Assembly: GCA_963699085.1 (NCBI GenBank) | Contig: CAVOTH010000004.1 | Span: 124,001-188,000 of the forward strand | Reading direction: 5' to 3' | Length of the DNA: 64,000 nt | Source of the DNA: Bog-756 sp963699085 | Lineage (GTDB): Bacteria; Actinomycetota; Acidimicrobiia; Acidimicrobiales; RAAP-2 | Shown here: positions 10,103 to 18,992 of the stretch, piece after piece | How positions within the stretch are numbered: position 1 is the first letter of the stretch | How the letters are laid out: each line of letters starts with the position of its first letter | The notes under the pieces: model-generated | What the model was told of the DNA's origin: nothing | The model's database searches: none | The model's input: only the letters and a program-made list of their open reading frames with translations | Program-made: the position numbers and the translations under genes

Positions 10103-10958
10103 GTGCCGGAGCTCGCCGAACTGCTTGCCGTATTCGACCTCGAGCCGACGGGGGAAGGTACGTTCACTGGTTCGAGCATCGTGTTCGGGGGAGGCTCCGT
10201 GGTCTTCGGCGGCCAACTCCTGGCCCAGTCGATGCTGGCCGGTGCCACCGCTGACCCATCCAAAGAGGTCAAGTCGATCCACACGATCTTCGCCCGGGGT
10301 GGGTCGACCAGCACTCCATTGGAGTTCGACGTGGACGTGATGCAGTCCGGGCGTTCGTTCGCCAGTGCCGCCGTCACCGCCCGGCAGGGTGACCGGCTGT
10401 GCACCCGGTCGTTGGTACTCCTCCACGCCCCCGACCCCGATCTCATCCGGCACCAGCCCGAGGCGCCGACCGTGGGATCCCCGGAGGAAGCCGTGGCCTC
10501 GGAGCACTCCAGCGGTTTCTGGGAGGTCCGCACCGTGGGAGGGGTCGACATCGCCGATCCCGACGCCATCGGGCCGGCCGTGCTCGATGTGTGGACCCGC
10601 TTTCCGGGGGCTCCGGCCGACCCGGCCACCAACCAGGCCCTGCTGGCGTTCGCCACCGATGGGTTCCTGATCGGGACGGCGATGCGCCCCCACCCGGGGG
10701 TAGGGCAGTCCTTGGCCCACCGGACCATCTCGACCAGTGTGATCACCCACACGCTGACCTTCCACGCACCGGTCGACGCCGGAGCAGTGGATGCTGCTGT
10801 CGCACGAGAGCCCGTCAGCCGGTCAGGGTCGTAGCTACGGCCGTGCCCACGTGTACACCGAGTCGGGGGAGCTGGTGGCGTCCTACGTACAGGAGAACAT
10901 GATCCGGGCCTTCGCCGAGGGCCAGGCACCGGCCGAGGGGACCAAGGCCGCCCACTGA
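10103..10958 (+). CDS. TesB-like acyl-CoA thioesterase, frameshifted near the 3' end
   Basis: Double-hotdog thioesterase hydrolysing acyl-CoA. The first hotdog shows VFGGQLLAQS and SIHTIFARGGSTSTPLEFDV; the second shows SLAHRTISTSVITHTLTFH. The C-terminal part (WMLLSHESPSAGQGRSYGRAHVY) is in another frame, with one extra base near 10780-10787. Corrected, the protein has about 284 residues, close to TesB. The GTG start is preceded by AGGAGACCCACC. It diverges from an acyl-CoA dehydrogenase and converges on the SDR at 10963. Confidence 0.83.
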
Positions 10959-10962
10959 CCGG

Positions 10963-11710
10963 TCAGATGTACATCCCGCCGTTGACGCCGATGATCTGGC
11001 CGGTGATGTAGCCGGCATCGTCCGAACACAGGAATGCGGTCGTCGCCGCGATGTCGTCCGGCAGTGGCGGCCCGGCCGATGGGGACCATCTGCCCGAGGA
11101 CGTCGATGCTCGGGACCTCTCCCCGCTCTCCGGCCTTCCTCGCCATCGGGGTGTCGACGATCGTCGGCGGGATGGTGTTGACGGTGATCCCCTGCCCGGC
11201 GAACTCGCGGGCGAACGCCTTGGTGAGGCCGATCACGCCCCCCTTGGACGCCACGTAGTGGGCCATGTGGGGCGCACCGGACTGGGCGCTCGACGACGAG
11301 ATGGTGACGATCCGGCCCCATCCCTCGGCGAGCATGTCCGCCACCGCCAGCTGCATGCAGACGAAGGTCCCGGTCAGGTTGACCGCCAGGATGTGGTCCC
11401 ACTTCTCGGGGGTGATGTCGGCCACCGCGTCGAAGGACTCGATGCCGGCGCTGGTCACCAGGATGGTGACCGGTCCGAACCGCTCCCGAACGTCGGTGAA
11501 TACCCGGGTGAGCGCTTCCCGGTCGGCGACGTCCGCCTCGTAGGCGGCTGCCTGGGAACCGCCGGCCGACAGTTTGGCCGCCTCGGCCTCCGCCCCGGGG
11601 CCGTCACGGTCGACCAGGGCCACGGCGTGCCCGGCCTCGGCCAATCGAAGGGCGATGCCCAGGCCGATGCCCGACGCCGCACCGGTGACGAGAGCCACCC
11701 GGGCGCTCAC
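10963..11710 (-). CDS. SDR family oxidoreductase, frameshifted
   Basis: Classical short-chain dehydrogenase: NAD(P)-binding TGAASGIG near the N-terminus, catalytic Ser in VTISSSSAQSG, and YVASK (Tyr and Lys). The last 35 residues (LPDDIAATTAFLCSDDAGYITGQIIGVNGG, here quoted in part from another frame) need a one-base correction at about 11068-11073, where an extra G sits in a ggg run. Corrected length is about 248. The GTG start overlaps the P450 stop as GTGA, so it is translated with the P450 and may oxidise the hydroxylated product. Confidence 0.85.
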
Positions 11711-13005
11711 GACGGTGCCTCGGTCGGTGTGAACTCGATATGGATGTCGTGGAGGCCGCGCAGCACCCAGGTGGGCTCGTAGCCGAATCGGCGCTCCCCG
11801 GGCGGTCCGTGGTGCTCCTCGGAGAGCTTGATGTCCCGGGTGCGGTCGAGGATCCGTTCGATGCTGATCCGACCCTCCGCCCGGGCCAGGGGGCCGCCGG
11901 GGCAGGAGTGCGCCCCCCGCCCGAAGGCGAGGTGCTCCTTGGCGTTGGGCCGGTCGACCTTGAACACCGCCGGGTCTTCGAACCGCCGGGGATCGCGGTT
12001 GGCCGCTCCATTGAGGAGCATGACCGGGGTCCCCGGGGCGATGTCCACGCCGCCCACGGTGACCGCTCGACGGGCGAGGCGGAAGTCGGCCTTCACCGGG
12101 CTTTCGATGCGCAGGGCCTCCTCGATGAATCCGGGGATGCGATCGCGTTCAGCGCGGAGCTCGTCCTGTAGCTCCGGATACTCGGCGAGGTACTTGAGTC
12201 CGGTAGCCAGCAGTCGGGCAGTGGTCTCCTGGCCGGCGGCGAACAGGAATGTGGCGGTCCGGACCACGTTGACCACGTCGGGGGTCGACCCGTCCGGGTA
12301 CTTGGCCAGGGCCAGGTCGGTCAGGACGTCGTGCTGCGGGTTTTCCCTCCGGTCCTCGATGTAGGCCGCAAATCGATCGTCCAGCGATGCCAGGAAGTTG
12401 GTCTCCTCCGGCGCGGCGTCCGCTTCGTCGTGGGTGGCGCCGATCTCACCGGGGGTGGCACTCACTCCGAAGATCCGGCGGAACGCGGCGTGGTCCTGTA
12501 CAGGCACACCGAGCACGTCGGCGACGGCGAGCATGGCGAAAGGCTGCGCATAGGCGCTGATGAACTCGCAGTGGCCGTCGGCGATGAACTCGTCGAGTAG
12601 TTGGTCGACGGCGCCCCACATGAACGCCTCGTTCTCCTTGAGGCGCTTCGGGGTGAGCAGCCGCATCAGCAGGGCCCGTTCCTGGGTGTGCATCGGCGGG
12701 TCCATGGTCACCATGTGCTCGTTCATCGGGAGCTGGTCACGTTGACGCTCGATGAGGTCGCTCACATCGTCCCCCACCAGCGGCTCGGGGAAGGTGGCGA
12801 AGGGACCGATCACCGAGATGCACGAGGAGAAGGTGTCGATGTTCCGGTAGATCTCCGTCGCCTCCTCGTAACCCGACACCGCCACCACGCCGTAGTGCGG
12901 CGTCGCCACCACCGGGCATTTGGCCCGGAGGTACTCGAAATAGGGGTAGGGATCCTCGATCAACGACTCGTCCATGAAGAAGTCAATCGTCTCGTAATCG
13001 CTCAT
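11707..13005 (-). CDS. Cytochrome P450
   Basis: Bacterial class I P450 monooxygenase of 432 residues, soluble, needing ferredoxin and reductase. The I-helix AGQETTARLL, the ExxR motif EEALRIES and the heme loop FGRGAHSCPGG with Cys368 are all present. It is first in an operon with an SDR (4-bp overlap) and diverges from a TetR gene, the usual layout for regulated hydroxylation of a lipophilic substrate. An inverted repeat lies in the shared promoter region. The specific substrate cannot be read from sequence. Confidence 0.95.
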   Translation of the reverse strand: MSDYETIDFFMDESLIEDPYPYFEYLRAKCPVVATPHYGVVAVSGYEEATEIYRNIDTFSSCISVIGPFATFPEPLVGDDVSDLIERQRDQLPMNEHMVTMDPPMHTQERALLMRLLTPKRLKENEAFMWGAVDQLLDEFIADGHCEFISAYAQPFAMLAVADVLGVPVQDHAAFRRIFGVSATPGEIGATHDEADAAPEETNFLASLDDRFAAYIEDRRENPQHDVLTDLALAKYPDGSTPDVVNVVRTATFLFAAGQETTARLLATGLKYLAEYPELQDELRAERDRIPGFIEEALRIESPVKADFRLARRAVTVGGVDIAPGTPVMLLNGAANRDPRRFEDPAVFKVDRPNAKEHLAFGRGAHSCPGGPLARAEGRISIERILDRTRDIKLSEEHHGPPGERRFGYEPTWVLRGLHDIHIEFTPTEAPS

Positions 13006-13025
13006 GCCCTGGCTCTCCCGTCGTC

Positions 13026-13049
13026 GATGCTGGGCGTGTGCTTAGCATC
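13026..13049. promoter_or_regulatory. Possible operator between P450 and TetR genes
   Basis: GATGCT and AGCATC form 6-bp arms separated by 12 bases in the 164-bp divergent region, 21 bp upstream of the P450 start. The spacing is long for a TetR site, so this is a weak candidate for the operator of the adjacent regulator. Confidence 0.25.
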
Positions 13050-13169
13050 TCTCGCCAGGTGGGGTCAACACGCCCCGGCGCGGCCCAGGAGTGGGTGCGC
13101 AGGCTGTGGCTCTGGGATGCTGGGCGCGGAGACACCCACCACTGACGGGCGAGCAACGGAAGACAGGAC

Positions 13170-13760
13170 ATGGTTTCGAACCGCAGGATCGGCGCCGAGG
13201 ACTCGAAAAGCCGTGCCGCGCTACTGGATGCCGCTGAACAGATCATGCTGGAGCAGGGCTATGCCGCGGTGAGCTCCCGGCGCATCGCGGAGCGGGCCAA
13301 TCTCAAGCCGCAGCTGGTGCATTACTACTTCCGGACGATGGATGACCTCTTCCTGGCTGCCTTCCAGCGACGGGCCGAGATCGGTCTCGAGCATCTGACC
13401 AAGATCCTGGAGTCCGAGGAGCCCCTCCGGGCCCTGTGGGCGTTCGGGGACGATCCGACCGGCACCGCACTGAACATGGAGTTCGTGGCCCTGGCCAACC
13501 ATCGCAAGTCCATCCGGTCGGAGATCGCCCGCTACGGGTCGCTGTTCCGGGCCAAGCAGGCGGCCGCCCTGGCCGTAGTGATGGAGGAACGGGGCATCGA
13601 CACCGACCGGTTCCCACCGATCGCGGTCATGACCGTCATGACCGGTGTCTCACAGATCCTGGTGCTGGAGGAGTCGCTGGGGATGACCGCCGGCCATGCC
13701 GAGACGCGGGCCCTGGTGGCCCGCATCCTCGATGGCTCGGGACTGGGTGCGACGCCGTAG
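13170..13760 (+). CDS. TetR/AcrR-family transcriptional regulator
   Basis: Repressor-type protein of 196 residues. The N-terminal helix-turn-helix reads SRRIAERANLKPQLVHYYFRTMDDL; the C-terminal ligand domain is not conserved enough to name an inducer. It is transcribed away from the P450-SDR operon, so local control of that operon with autoregulation is the simplest reading. Confidence 0.9.
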   Translation: MVSNRRIGAEDSKSRAALLDAAEQIMLEQGYAAVSSRRIAERANLKPQLVHYYFRTMDDLFLAAFQRRAEIGLEHLTKILESEEPLRALWAFGDDPTGTALNMEFVALANHRKSIRSEIARYGSLFRAKQAAALAVVMEERGIDTDRFPPIAVMTVMTGVSQILVLEESLGMTAGHAETRALVARILDGSGLGATP

Positions 13761-13796
13761 TTCGGGATCGGTCCCCGGACGCAAGGGGTGGGGTGC

Positions 13797-15353
13797 TCAG
13801 CAGGTGGTCGGCGACCGGTCACTGGGGTCGCCGCCGAGCTCGCGCTTGAGTACCTTGCCGGACGGGTTCCGAGGTAGCTCGGCGAGGAAGGTGACCTCCT
13901 TCGGCACCTTGTAACGGGCCAGCTGGGCCCGGCAGTGGTCGATCAGCTCCCCGGATGTCACCTCGGCGCCGTCGCGCAGCACCACGAAGGCCACCGGGGT
14001 CTCCCCCCACCTGTCGTCGGGACGCCCCACCACAGCGGCCTCGACGACCGAGGCGTGCTCGTAGAGGACCCGCTCGACTTCGGAGCTGGCGATGTTCTCC
14101 CCGCCGGACACGATCATGTCCTTCAGGCGATCGACGATGAACAGGTAGCCGTCATCGTCGCGGACGCCGATGTCCCCGGTGTGGAACCAACCGCCGGCGA
14201 ACGCCGCCGCCGTCGCCTCTTCATCCCGCCAGTAGCCGGGGAACACCTTGGGCCCACGCATGACGATCTCGCCGCTGGTACCCGGTGACACCGATCCGCC
14301 TCGCTCGTCCCAGATGTCGAGTTCGAGGTAGAGGCATGGGCGTCCGACGCTCCCGAGTTTGGTGATGATGCTGTCCCGGTCGAGGAAGGTGTCGCCGGAG
14401 ACCGTCTCGGTGAGTCCATATGCGTCGGCGAACCAGGCCGAAGGGAACGTGCGCTGGATCCGTTGGATGAGGGGGATGGGCATCTTCTCACCACCGTTGA
14501 TGATCAATCGGACCGACGACAGATCCCGCTCGGCGATGTCAGGCAGCGCCATGATGGCGTTGACCATGGCAGGGGCCAGCCACACCGTGGAGACCTGGGA
14601 CCGCTCGAGCTCCTCCACCACGGCGGCGGCGTCGAACGAACGATGGATGATCACCGTGGCACCAGCGGCGATGAGCGAGGTGGTGGTCAAGTCCAATGCA
14701 CCGACGTGGTAGAGCGGACCGCAGGCAAGCCCCAGGTCGGCGTGGGTGAAGCCGAACTCGATCAGGTGGGCCATGTTCTTCCATGCCAGGTTGGCGTGGG
14801 TGATCATGACGCCCTTCGGGCGGCCGGTGGTGCCTGAGGTGTACATGAGCCGGTGGATGTCATCGGCGGCCACCGCCACCCGCTCCACACCGTCACCGTC
14901 GCCGTGGAGGTCCCCGAACGTCGTCCACCCCGAAGGAGCGGAGGTGGACACGCAGGCCCGTACCACCGCCGGTTCCAGGTCGAGCGTGGCTTCGGTGCCC
15001 AGACCCACCAGCGCCTCGTCGCACACCAGTGCGCGGGCCCGGGAGTGTTCCAGTATGTAGCGGACCTCGGGCGCGGCGAGCCGCCAGTTGATCGGCATGG
15101 CAATGGCGCCCAGGTAGTTGGCGGCGAAGATGGTCTCCAGGAACTCGGGGCAGTTGTAGGAAAGTAGGCCCACCACGTCCCCCCGGACTACGCCGCGGTC
15201 TTGCAGTCCGGCGGCCAGTTCCCTGCTGCGGCGGGCCATCTCGGCGTAGGTGGTCTCGGTACCCTCGAACACCGTCATCACCCTGTCGGGGGAGTGAACG
15301 GCATGGTGGTCCAGAACGGCGAACCAGTTCAGGTCGGCGGAGGCTGGCGTCAT
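13797..15353 (-). CDS. Fatty-acyl/aryl-CoA synthetase (AMP-forming)
   Basis: ANL-superfamily ligase of 518 residues that activates a carboxylic acid to its CoA thioester through an acyl-AMP. The P-loop-like MYTSGTTGRPKGVM, the adenine-binding YGLTETVSG, the hinge WFHTGDIGVRDDDGYLFIVDRLKD and the catalytic C-terminal Lys in NPSGKVLKREL are all visible. It diverges from a TetR gene and converges on the other TetR. Fatty acids, alicyclic acids or steroid side chains are all possible substrates. Confidence 0.92.
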   Translation of the reverse strand: MTPASADLNWFAVLDHHAVHSPDRVMTVFEGTETTYAEMARRSRELAAGLQDRGVVRGDVVGLLSYNCPEFLETIFAANYLGAIAMPINWRLAAPEVRYILEHSRARALVCDEALVGLGTEATLDLEPAVVRACVSTSAPSGWTTFGDLHGDGDGVERVAVAADDIHRLMYTSGTTGRPKGVMITHANLAWKNMAHLIEFGFTHADLGLACGPLYHVGALDLTTTSLIAAGATVIIHRSFDAAAVVEELERSQVSTVWLAPAMVNAIMALPDIAERDLSSVRLIINGGEKMPIPLIQRIQRTFPSAWFADAYGLTETVSGDTFLDRDSIITKLGSVGRPCLYLELDIWDERGGSVSPGTSGEIVMRGPKVFPGYWRDEEATAAAFAGGWFHTGDIGVRDDDGYLFIVDRLKDMIVSGGENIASSEVERVLYEHASVVEAAVVGRPDDRWGETPVAFVVLRDGAEVTSGELIDHCRAQLARYKVPKEVTFLAELPRNPSGKVLKRELGGDPSDRSPTTC

Positions 15354-15476
15354 GATCGATCCTCGTCGTTCGGTGTGTCCTCGTTATTCGGAAATCTCAT
15401 CTCATCCTCCGGATCTCCCGCCCCGGTCCAGGTCGGAGGCGCAGGCCTCGCCGGTAGGTGGTGGCTCCACCCCGGG

Positions 15477-15492
15477 GACGCTTGCTAGCGTC
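15477..15492. promoter_or_regulatory. Inverted repeat upstream of TetR gene
   Basis: GACGCT-TGCT-AGCGTC forms a 6-4-6 inverted repeat ending 7 bp before the TetR start codon. The position would block transcription or initiation, as in an autoregulatory operator. It also lies in the divergent region shared with the acyl-CoA ligase. Assignment is by position and symmetry only. Confidence 0.35.
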
Positions 15493-15499
15493 AACGTAG

Positions 15500-16123
15500 A
15501 TGGCACGGGTCGATGCGACGAGCGATTCTCCAGGCCCGAGTAAGCGGGAAGTGCGACGCCAGTTGATCATCGACACGTCAGCGAGCGTGTTCGCCCGGCG
15601 CGGCTATCACGCCACGGGCATCAACGAGCTGTGTACCGCCAACGACCTCGGCAAGGGCGCCCTCTATCACTACATCGGCTCCAAGGAAGCGCTCCTGGTG
15701 GCCATTCACGACCGGGTGATGGACGAGGTCATGCTCGGGGCCGAACGGGTCGCCGAAGCGGGTGGTCGGCCGTCGGAGCAGCTGGCCATGCTCGGTGAGG
15801 AGCTGCTGGACGTGATCCATCGCTACCCTGACCATGTCTGGGTGTTCCTCCACGAGTTCCCGGCGCTCACCGGCGAACGGGCCAAGCGGTTCCAGGGCCG
15901 ACGACGCGAGTACGAGCGCCGGGTCGAGGCGGTTTTCCGGGCCGGGGTCGAGATCGGCGAGTTCCGCCCGCTGGACCCGAGGTTGACCGCCCTGGCCTGG
16001 TTGGGCATGCACAACTACACCTATCTGTGGCTGAAGGCGGGTGGGCCGCTGTCGGCCCGCGACGTGGCCAAACCGTTCGCCGAGATCTTCATTCGCGGAG
16101 TCAGCACCGCGACCGAGGAGTAG
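15500..16123 (+). CDS. TetR/AcrR-family transcriptional regulator
   Basis: Regulator of 207 residues with the helix-turn-helix GINELCTANDLGKGALYHYIGSKEALL and a C-terminal domain with conserved WVFLHEFPALTG. The overall layout resembles actinobacterial TetR proteins that sense CoA esters (KstR2-like), but that is a similarity of type only. It diverges from the acyl-CoA ligase at 15353 and converges on the SDR ending at 16138. A 6-4-6 palindrome precedes the start. Confidence 0.88.
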   Translation: MARVDATSDSPGPSKREVRRQLIIDTSASVFARRGYHATGINELCTANDLGKGALYHYIGSKEALLVAIHDRVMDEVMLGAERVAEAGGRPSEQLAMLGEELLDVIHRYPDHVWVFLHEFPALTGERAKRFQGRRREYERRVEAVFRAGVEIGEFRPLDPRLTALAWLGMHNYTYLWLKAGGPLSARDVAKPFAEIFIRGVSTATEE

Positions 16124-16137
16124 GCAATGCATCCGGG

Positions 16138-16884
16138 TCAGGGCGCCGAGTAGCCGCCGTCGACGACCATGGCCGAGCCGGTCGTCCAGCGCGAGCCGTC
16201 GCCGGCCAGGTACGAGTAGGCGCCGACCAGGTCGTCGGGCGAACCGAGCCCTAGGGGATGGCGCTGGGCAATGGCGTCGACCGCCTCCGCCGGTAGGTCG
16301 TCGTGGATGGCGGAGCGGAACGAGCCCGGGCACACGCAGTTGACGCGGATGCCGTCACGGGCGTACTCGACGGCGGCGACCTTGGCCAGCTGGATCACCG
16401 CCGCCTTGGTGGCGCAGTAGGGCGCGGCGTGCGACCATGCGGTCAGGCCGGAGATCGAGGCGGTGAGAACGATGGACCCCGACTGTTGCGGCCGCATGAC
16501 CCCTACGGCGGCACGGATGCCGTTGACGGCACCCATGACGTTGATCCGGAATGCACGCTCCCACTCCTCGGTGGCCAGGTTGTGGATCCGGCCGTTGGCC
16601 GAGAGCACCCCGGCATTGGAGATCAGCACGTCGAGGCGGCCGAACCGCTCGACGGCCAAGGCGACCACCGACTCGACCTGGTCGGCGTCACTGACGTCGG
16701 CCAGGATGGTCTCGACCCCTCCTGTTGCCGACGGCAATCCGCCGACGGTGGCCTCCAGTGAGGGTGCGTTGACGTCGCTCAGTACCAGGTCGGTGTCGGG
16801 CTCACCTGCCAGCTGGTGCGAGATGGCGGCGCCGAGCGCCCCTCCGGCGCCGGTGATCACCACCACCCGTCGCCGCGCAGTCAT
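16138..16884 (-). CDS. SDR family oxidoreductase
   Basis: NAD(P)-dependent short-chain dehydrogenase of about 248 residues: TGAGGALG nucleotide loop, ISNAGVL, catalytic Ser in LTASISG and YCATK. The C-terminus WTTGSAMVVDGGYSAP is typical of FabG-like enzymes. A GTG at 16908 would add 8 residues; the ATG at 16884 is preferred. It diverges from the E1 dehydrogenase across a palindromic operator-like site, so the two may answer to the same regulator. Confidence 0.88.
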   Translation of the reverse strand: MTARRRVVVITGAGGALGAAISHQLAGEPDTDLVLSDVNAPSLEATVGGLPSATGGVETILADVSDADQVESVVALAVERFGRLDVLISNAGVLSANGRIHNLATEEWERAFRINVMGAVNGIRAAVGVMRPQQSGSIVLTASISGLTAWSHAAPYCATKAAVIQLAKVAAVEYARDGIRVNCVCPGSFRSAIHDDLPAEAVDAIAQRHPLGLGSPDDLVGAYSYLAGDGSRWTTGSAMVVDGGYSAP

Positions 16885-16943
16885 GCCGATTCCGGTCGTG
16901 GTCGGCACGCGTCGGTGGGGTGGGACATCGTTCTCCTGTTCGT

Positions 16944-16959
16944 TGTACCGACCAGTACA
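16944..16959. promoter_or_regulatory. TGTACCG-N2-CGGTACA-type operator, site 1
   Basis: TGTACCGACCAGTACA is a 7-2-7 inverted repeat with one mismatch. It lies between the divergent SDR and E1 genes, 10 bp before the E1 GTG. Very similar sites occur at 30046, 33122 and 35949, each in a catabolic promoter, so it is probably a TetR-family binding site. Confidence 0.55.
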
Positions 16960-16968
16960 CTACAGACC

Positions 16969-18960
16969 GTGACCGACCGTCTGCCCTCTGGATCGGGGCG
17001 CCCGCCCGCCGAACTGCTCGAGATGTACCGCCGGATGCTGGTGATCCGTGGATTCGAAGAACGGGTCTCCGCGCTCTACCGCGACGGTGAGGTCCCCGGA
17101 TTCGTCCACCTCTCGACCGGGCAGGAAGCGGCCGCGGTCGGTGCCTGCTGGCCCCTCCGCTCATCCGACGTCATCACCTCGACCCATCGTGGTCACGGCC
17201 ACTGTCTGGCCAAGGGACTCGATCCACTCGGGATGTTCGCCGAGCTGATGGGCAAGGACCGGGGCACCAACCGCGGCCGTGGTGGATCGATGCACATCGC
17301 CGACCCGAGGATCGGCATCTTCGGAGCCAACGGGATCGTCGCCGCCGGGGTGCCGATCGCGGTGGGCGCGGCGGCGGCATCGCAGCTCCGTGCCGACGGC
17401 GGTATCGCGGTGGCCTTCTTCGGCGATGGAGCGCCGGCCCAAGGGGCGTTCCACGAGGCGATGAACCTGGCGGCGGTGTGGCAGCTGCCCGTGGTGTTCT
17501 TCTGTGAGAACAACGGGTATGCCGAGTTCAGCCACGCCTCGACCCAGCACGGGGCGACCCTCGAGCACCGGGCCGCCGGGTACGGCATCCCCTACACCGG
17601 GGTCGACGGCAACGACGTCGTGGCTACGACAGACGTCATGGAAGACATCGTGGCGGCCGTGCGGGGCGGAGGAGGCCCCGCCGTGATCGAGGCCTCCACG
17701 TTCCGCTGGCATGGCCATTACGAGGGCGATCCCGAGCGCTACCGGACCGCCGCGGAAGTCGAGGAGTGGAAAGCCCATGACCCGCTCCTGGTGCAAGAGG
17801 AGCGGCTGCGTCGGGCCGGCGTGGGAGACGACGAGTTGAAGGCGGTGGAGTCGTCGGTGGCCAAGAGCCTCGACGCCGCTGTCGACGAGGCCCGCCTGAT
17901 GGCGGTACCGAATCCGGCCACCGTGACCGAGTTCGTCCTGCGAGCCAGACCGGTACGCGAGGCGCCAGCGCCTCCCCCCGCCGACGCACCGGTGTTCCGG
18001 ATGATGGACGCCGTGCATGACGCCCTCGAGATCGAGCTGGAAGAGGACGACCGGGTGTTCGTGGCCGGCGTCGACGTGGGGGAGGGGGGAAACGTATTCG
18101 GGCTCACCCGGGGCCTACGAGACCGGTTCGGCGATCGGGTACGCGACACGCCGATCTCCGAGACTGCGGTCATGGGGCTGGGGGTCGGGGCGGCCATGGC
18201 CGGCATGCACCCAGTGGTCGAGCTGATGTACCTCGACTTCGTCGGCGTCTGCTTCGATCAGCTGCTCAACCAGGCAGCCAAGCTGCCGTTCATGACCGGT
18301 GGAGGCGCCGAGATGGCGCTGACCGTGCGGACCCAGTTCGGAGCCGGGCGCTCCTCGGGCAGTCAGCACTCCCAGAGCCTGGAAGCGCTGTTGGCTCACA
18401 TCCCCGGACTTACCGTGGTGATGCCATCGACGCCGGCTGACACGTACGGCCTGTTGCGTTCCGCCATCCAGGACCCCAACCCGGTCATCTTCATCGAGAA
18501 CCGTCTGCTGTACGGCATGAAGGGCCCGAGGCCGCCGGCCGACTACGTCCTGCCGATCGGCAGGTCGGCGGTGGTGCGTGAGGGAACCGACGTCACGGTC
18601 GTCTCGGTCTCTCGGATGGTCCACGAGGCAGTGGCAGCGGCAGAGCGGTTGGCGGGGGAGGGGATCTCGGTCGAGGTGGTCGACCTGCGGACGGTGGCGC
18701 CACTGGATGTCGTGCCAATTCTGGAGTCGGTGCAGAAGACCGGTCGGATCCTCATCGCCCACGAAGCCGTCGTTCCCTTCGGCATCGGCGCGGAGATCGC
18801 GGCGACCGTGGCCCGGGAGGCCTTCTGGGACCTCGATGCGCCGATCCAGCGGGTCGGGGCGGCGGCGAGTCCGGCACCCTATTCACCGGGACTCGAGAAG
18901 GCGTGGCTCCCCGACCGTGACGACATCGCCGACGCCGTCCGCCGGCTGGCCGCCGTCTGA
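16969..18960 (+). CDS. Fused E1 alpha-beta 2-oxoacid/acetoin dehydrogenase-type protein
   Basis: Thiamine-diphosphate enzyme of 663 residues joining both E1 subunits. The alpha half (about 1-320) has HRGHGH and the ThDP motif GDGAPAQG through CENNGYAEFS. The beta half (about 340-663) begins with a conserved RMMDAVHDALE region and ends with the transketolase C-terminal domain (AHEAVVPFGIGAEIAA). Such proteins oxidatively decarboxylate 2-oxoacids or cleave acetoin. No E2 or E3 gene is nearby, so it either borrows them or works differently. GTG start at 16969, directly after the operator-like palindrome. Confidence 0.88.
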   Translation: MTDRLPSGSGRPPAELLEMYRRMLVIRGFEERVSALYRDGEVPGFVHLSTGQEAAAVGACWPLRSSDVITSTHRGHGHCLAKGLDPLGMFAELMGKDRGTNRGRGGSMHIADPRIGIFGANGIVAAGVPIAVGAAAASQLRADGGIAVAFFGDGAPAQGAFHEAMNLAAVWQLPVVFFCENNGYAEFSHASTQHGATLEHRAAGYGIPYTGVDGNDVVATTDVMEDIVAAVRGGGGPAVIEASTFRWHGHYEGDPERYRTAAEVEEWKAHDPLLVQEERLRRAGVGDDELKAVESSVAKSLDAAVDEARLMAVPNPATVTEFVLRARPVREAPAPPPADAPVFRMMDAVHDALEIELEEDDRVFVAGVDVGEGGNVFGLTRGLRDRFGDRVRDTPISETAVMGLGVGAAMAGMHPVVELMYLDFVGVCFDQLLNQAAKLPFMTGGGAEMALTVRTQFGAGRSSGSQHSQSLEALLAHIPGLTVVMPSTPADTYGLLRSAIQDPNPVIFIENRLLYGMKGPRPPADYVLPIGRSAVVREGTDVTVVSVSRMVHEAVAAAERLAGEGISVEVVDLRTVAPLDVVPILESVQKTGRILIAHEAVVPFGIGAEIAATVAREAFWDLDAPIQRVGAAASPAPYSPGLEKAWLPDRDDIADAVRRLAAV

Positions 18961-18992
18961 CCCACCGACACGGCCCGGGATACGGTAGGCCG

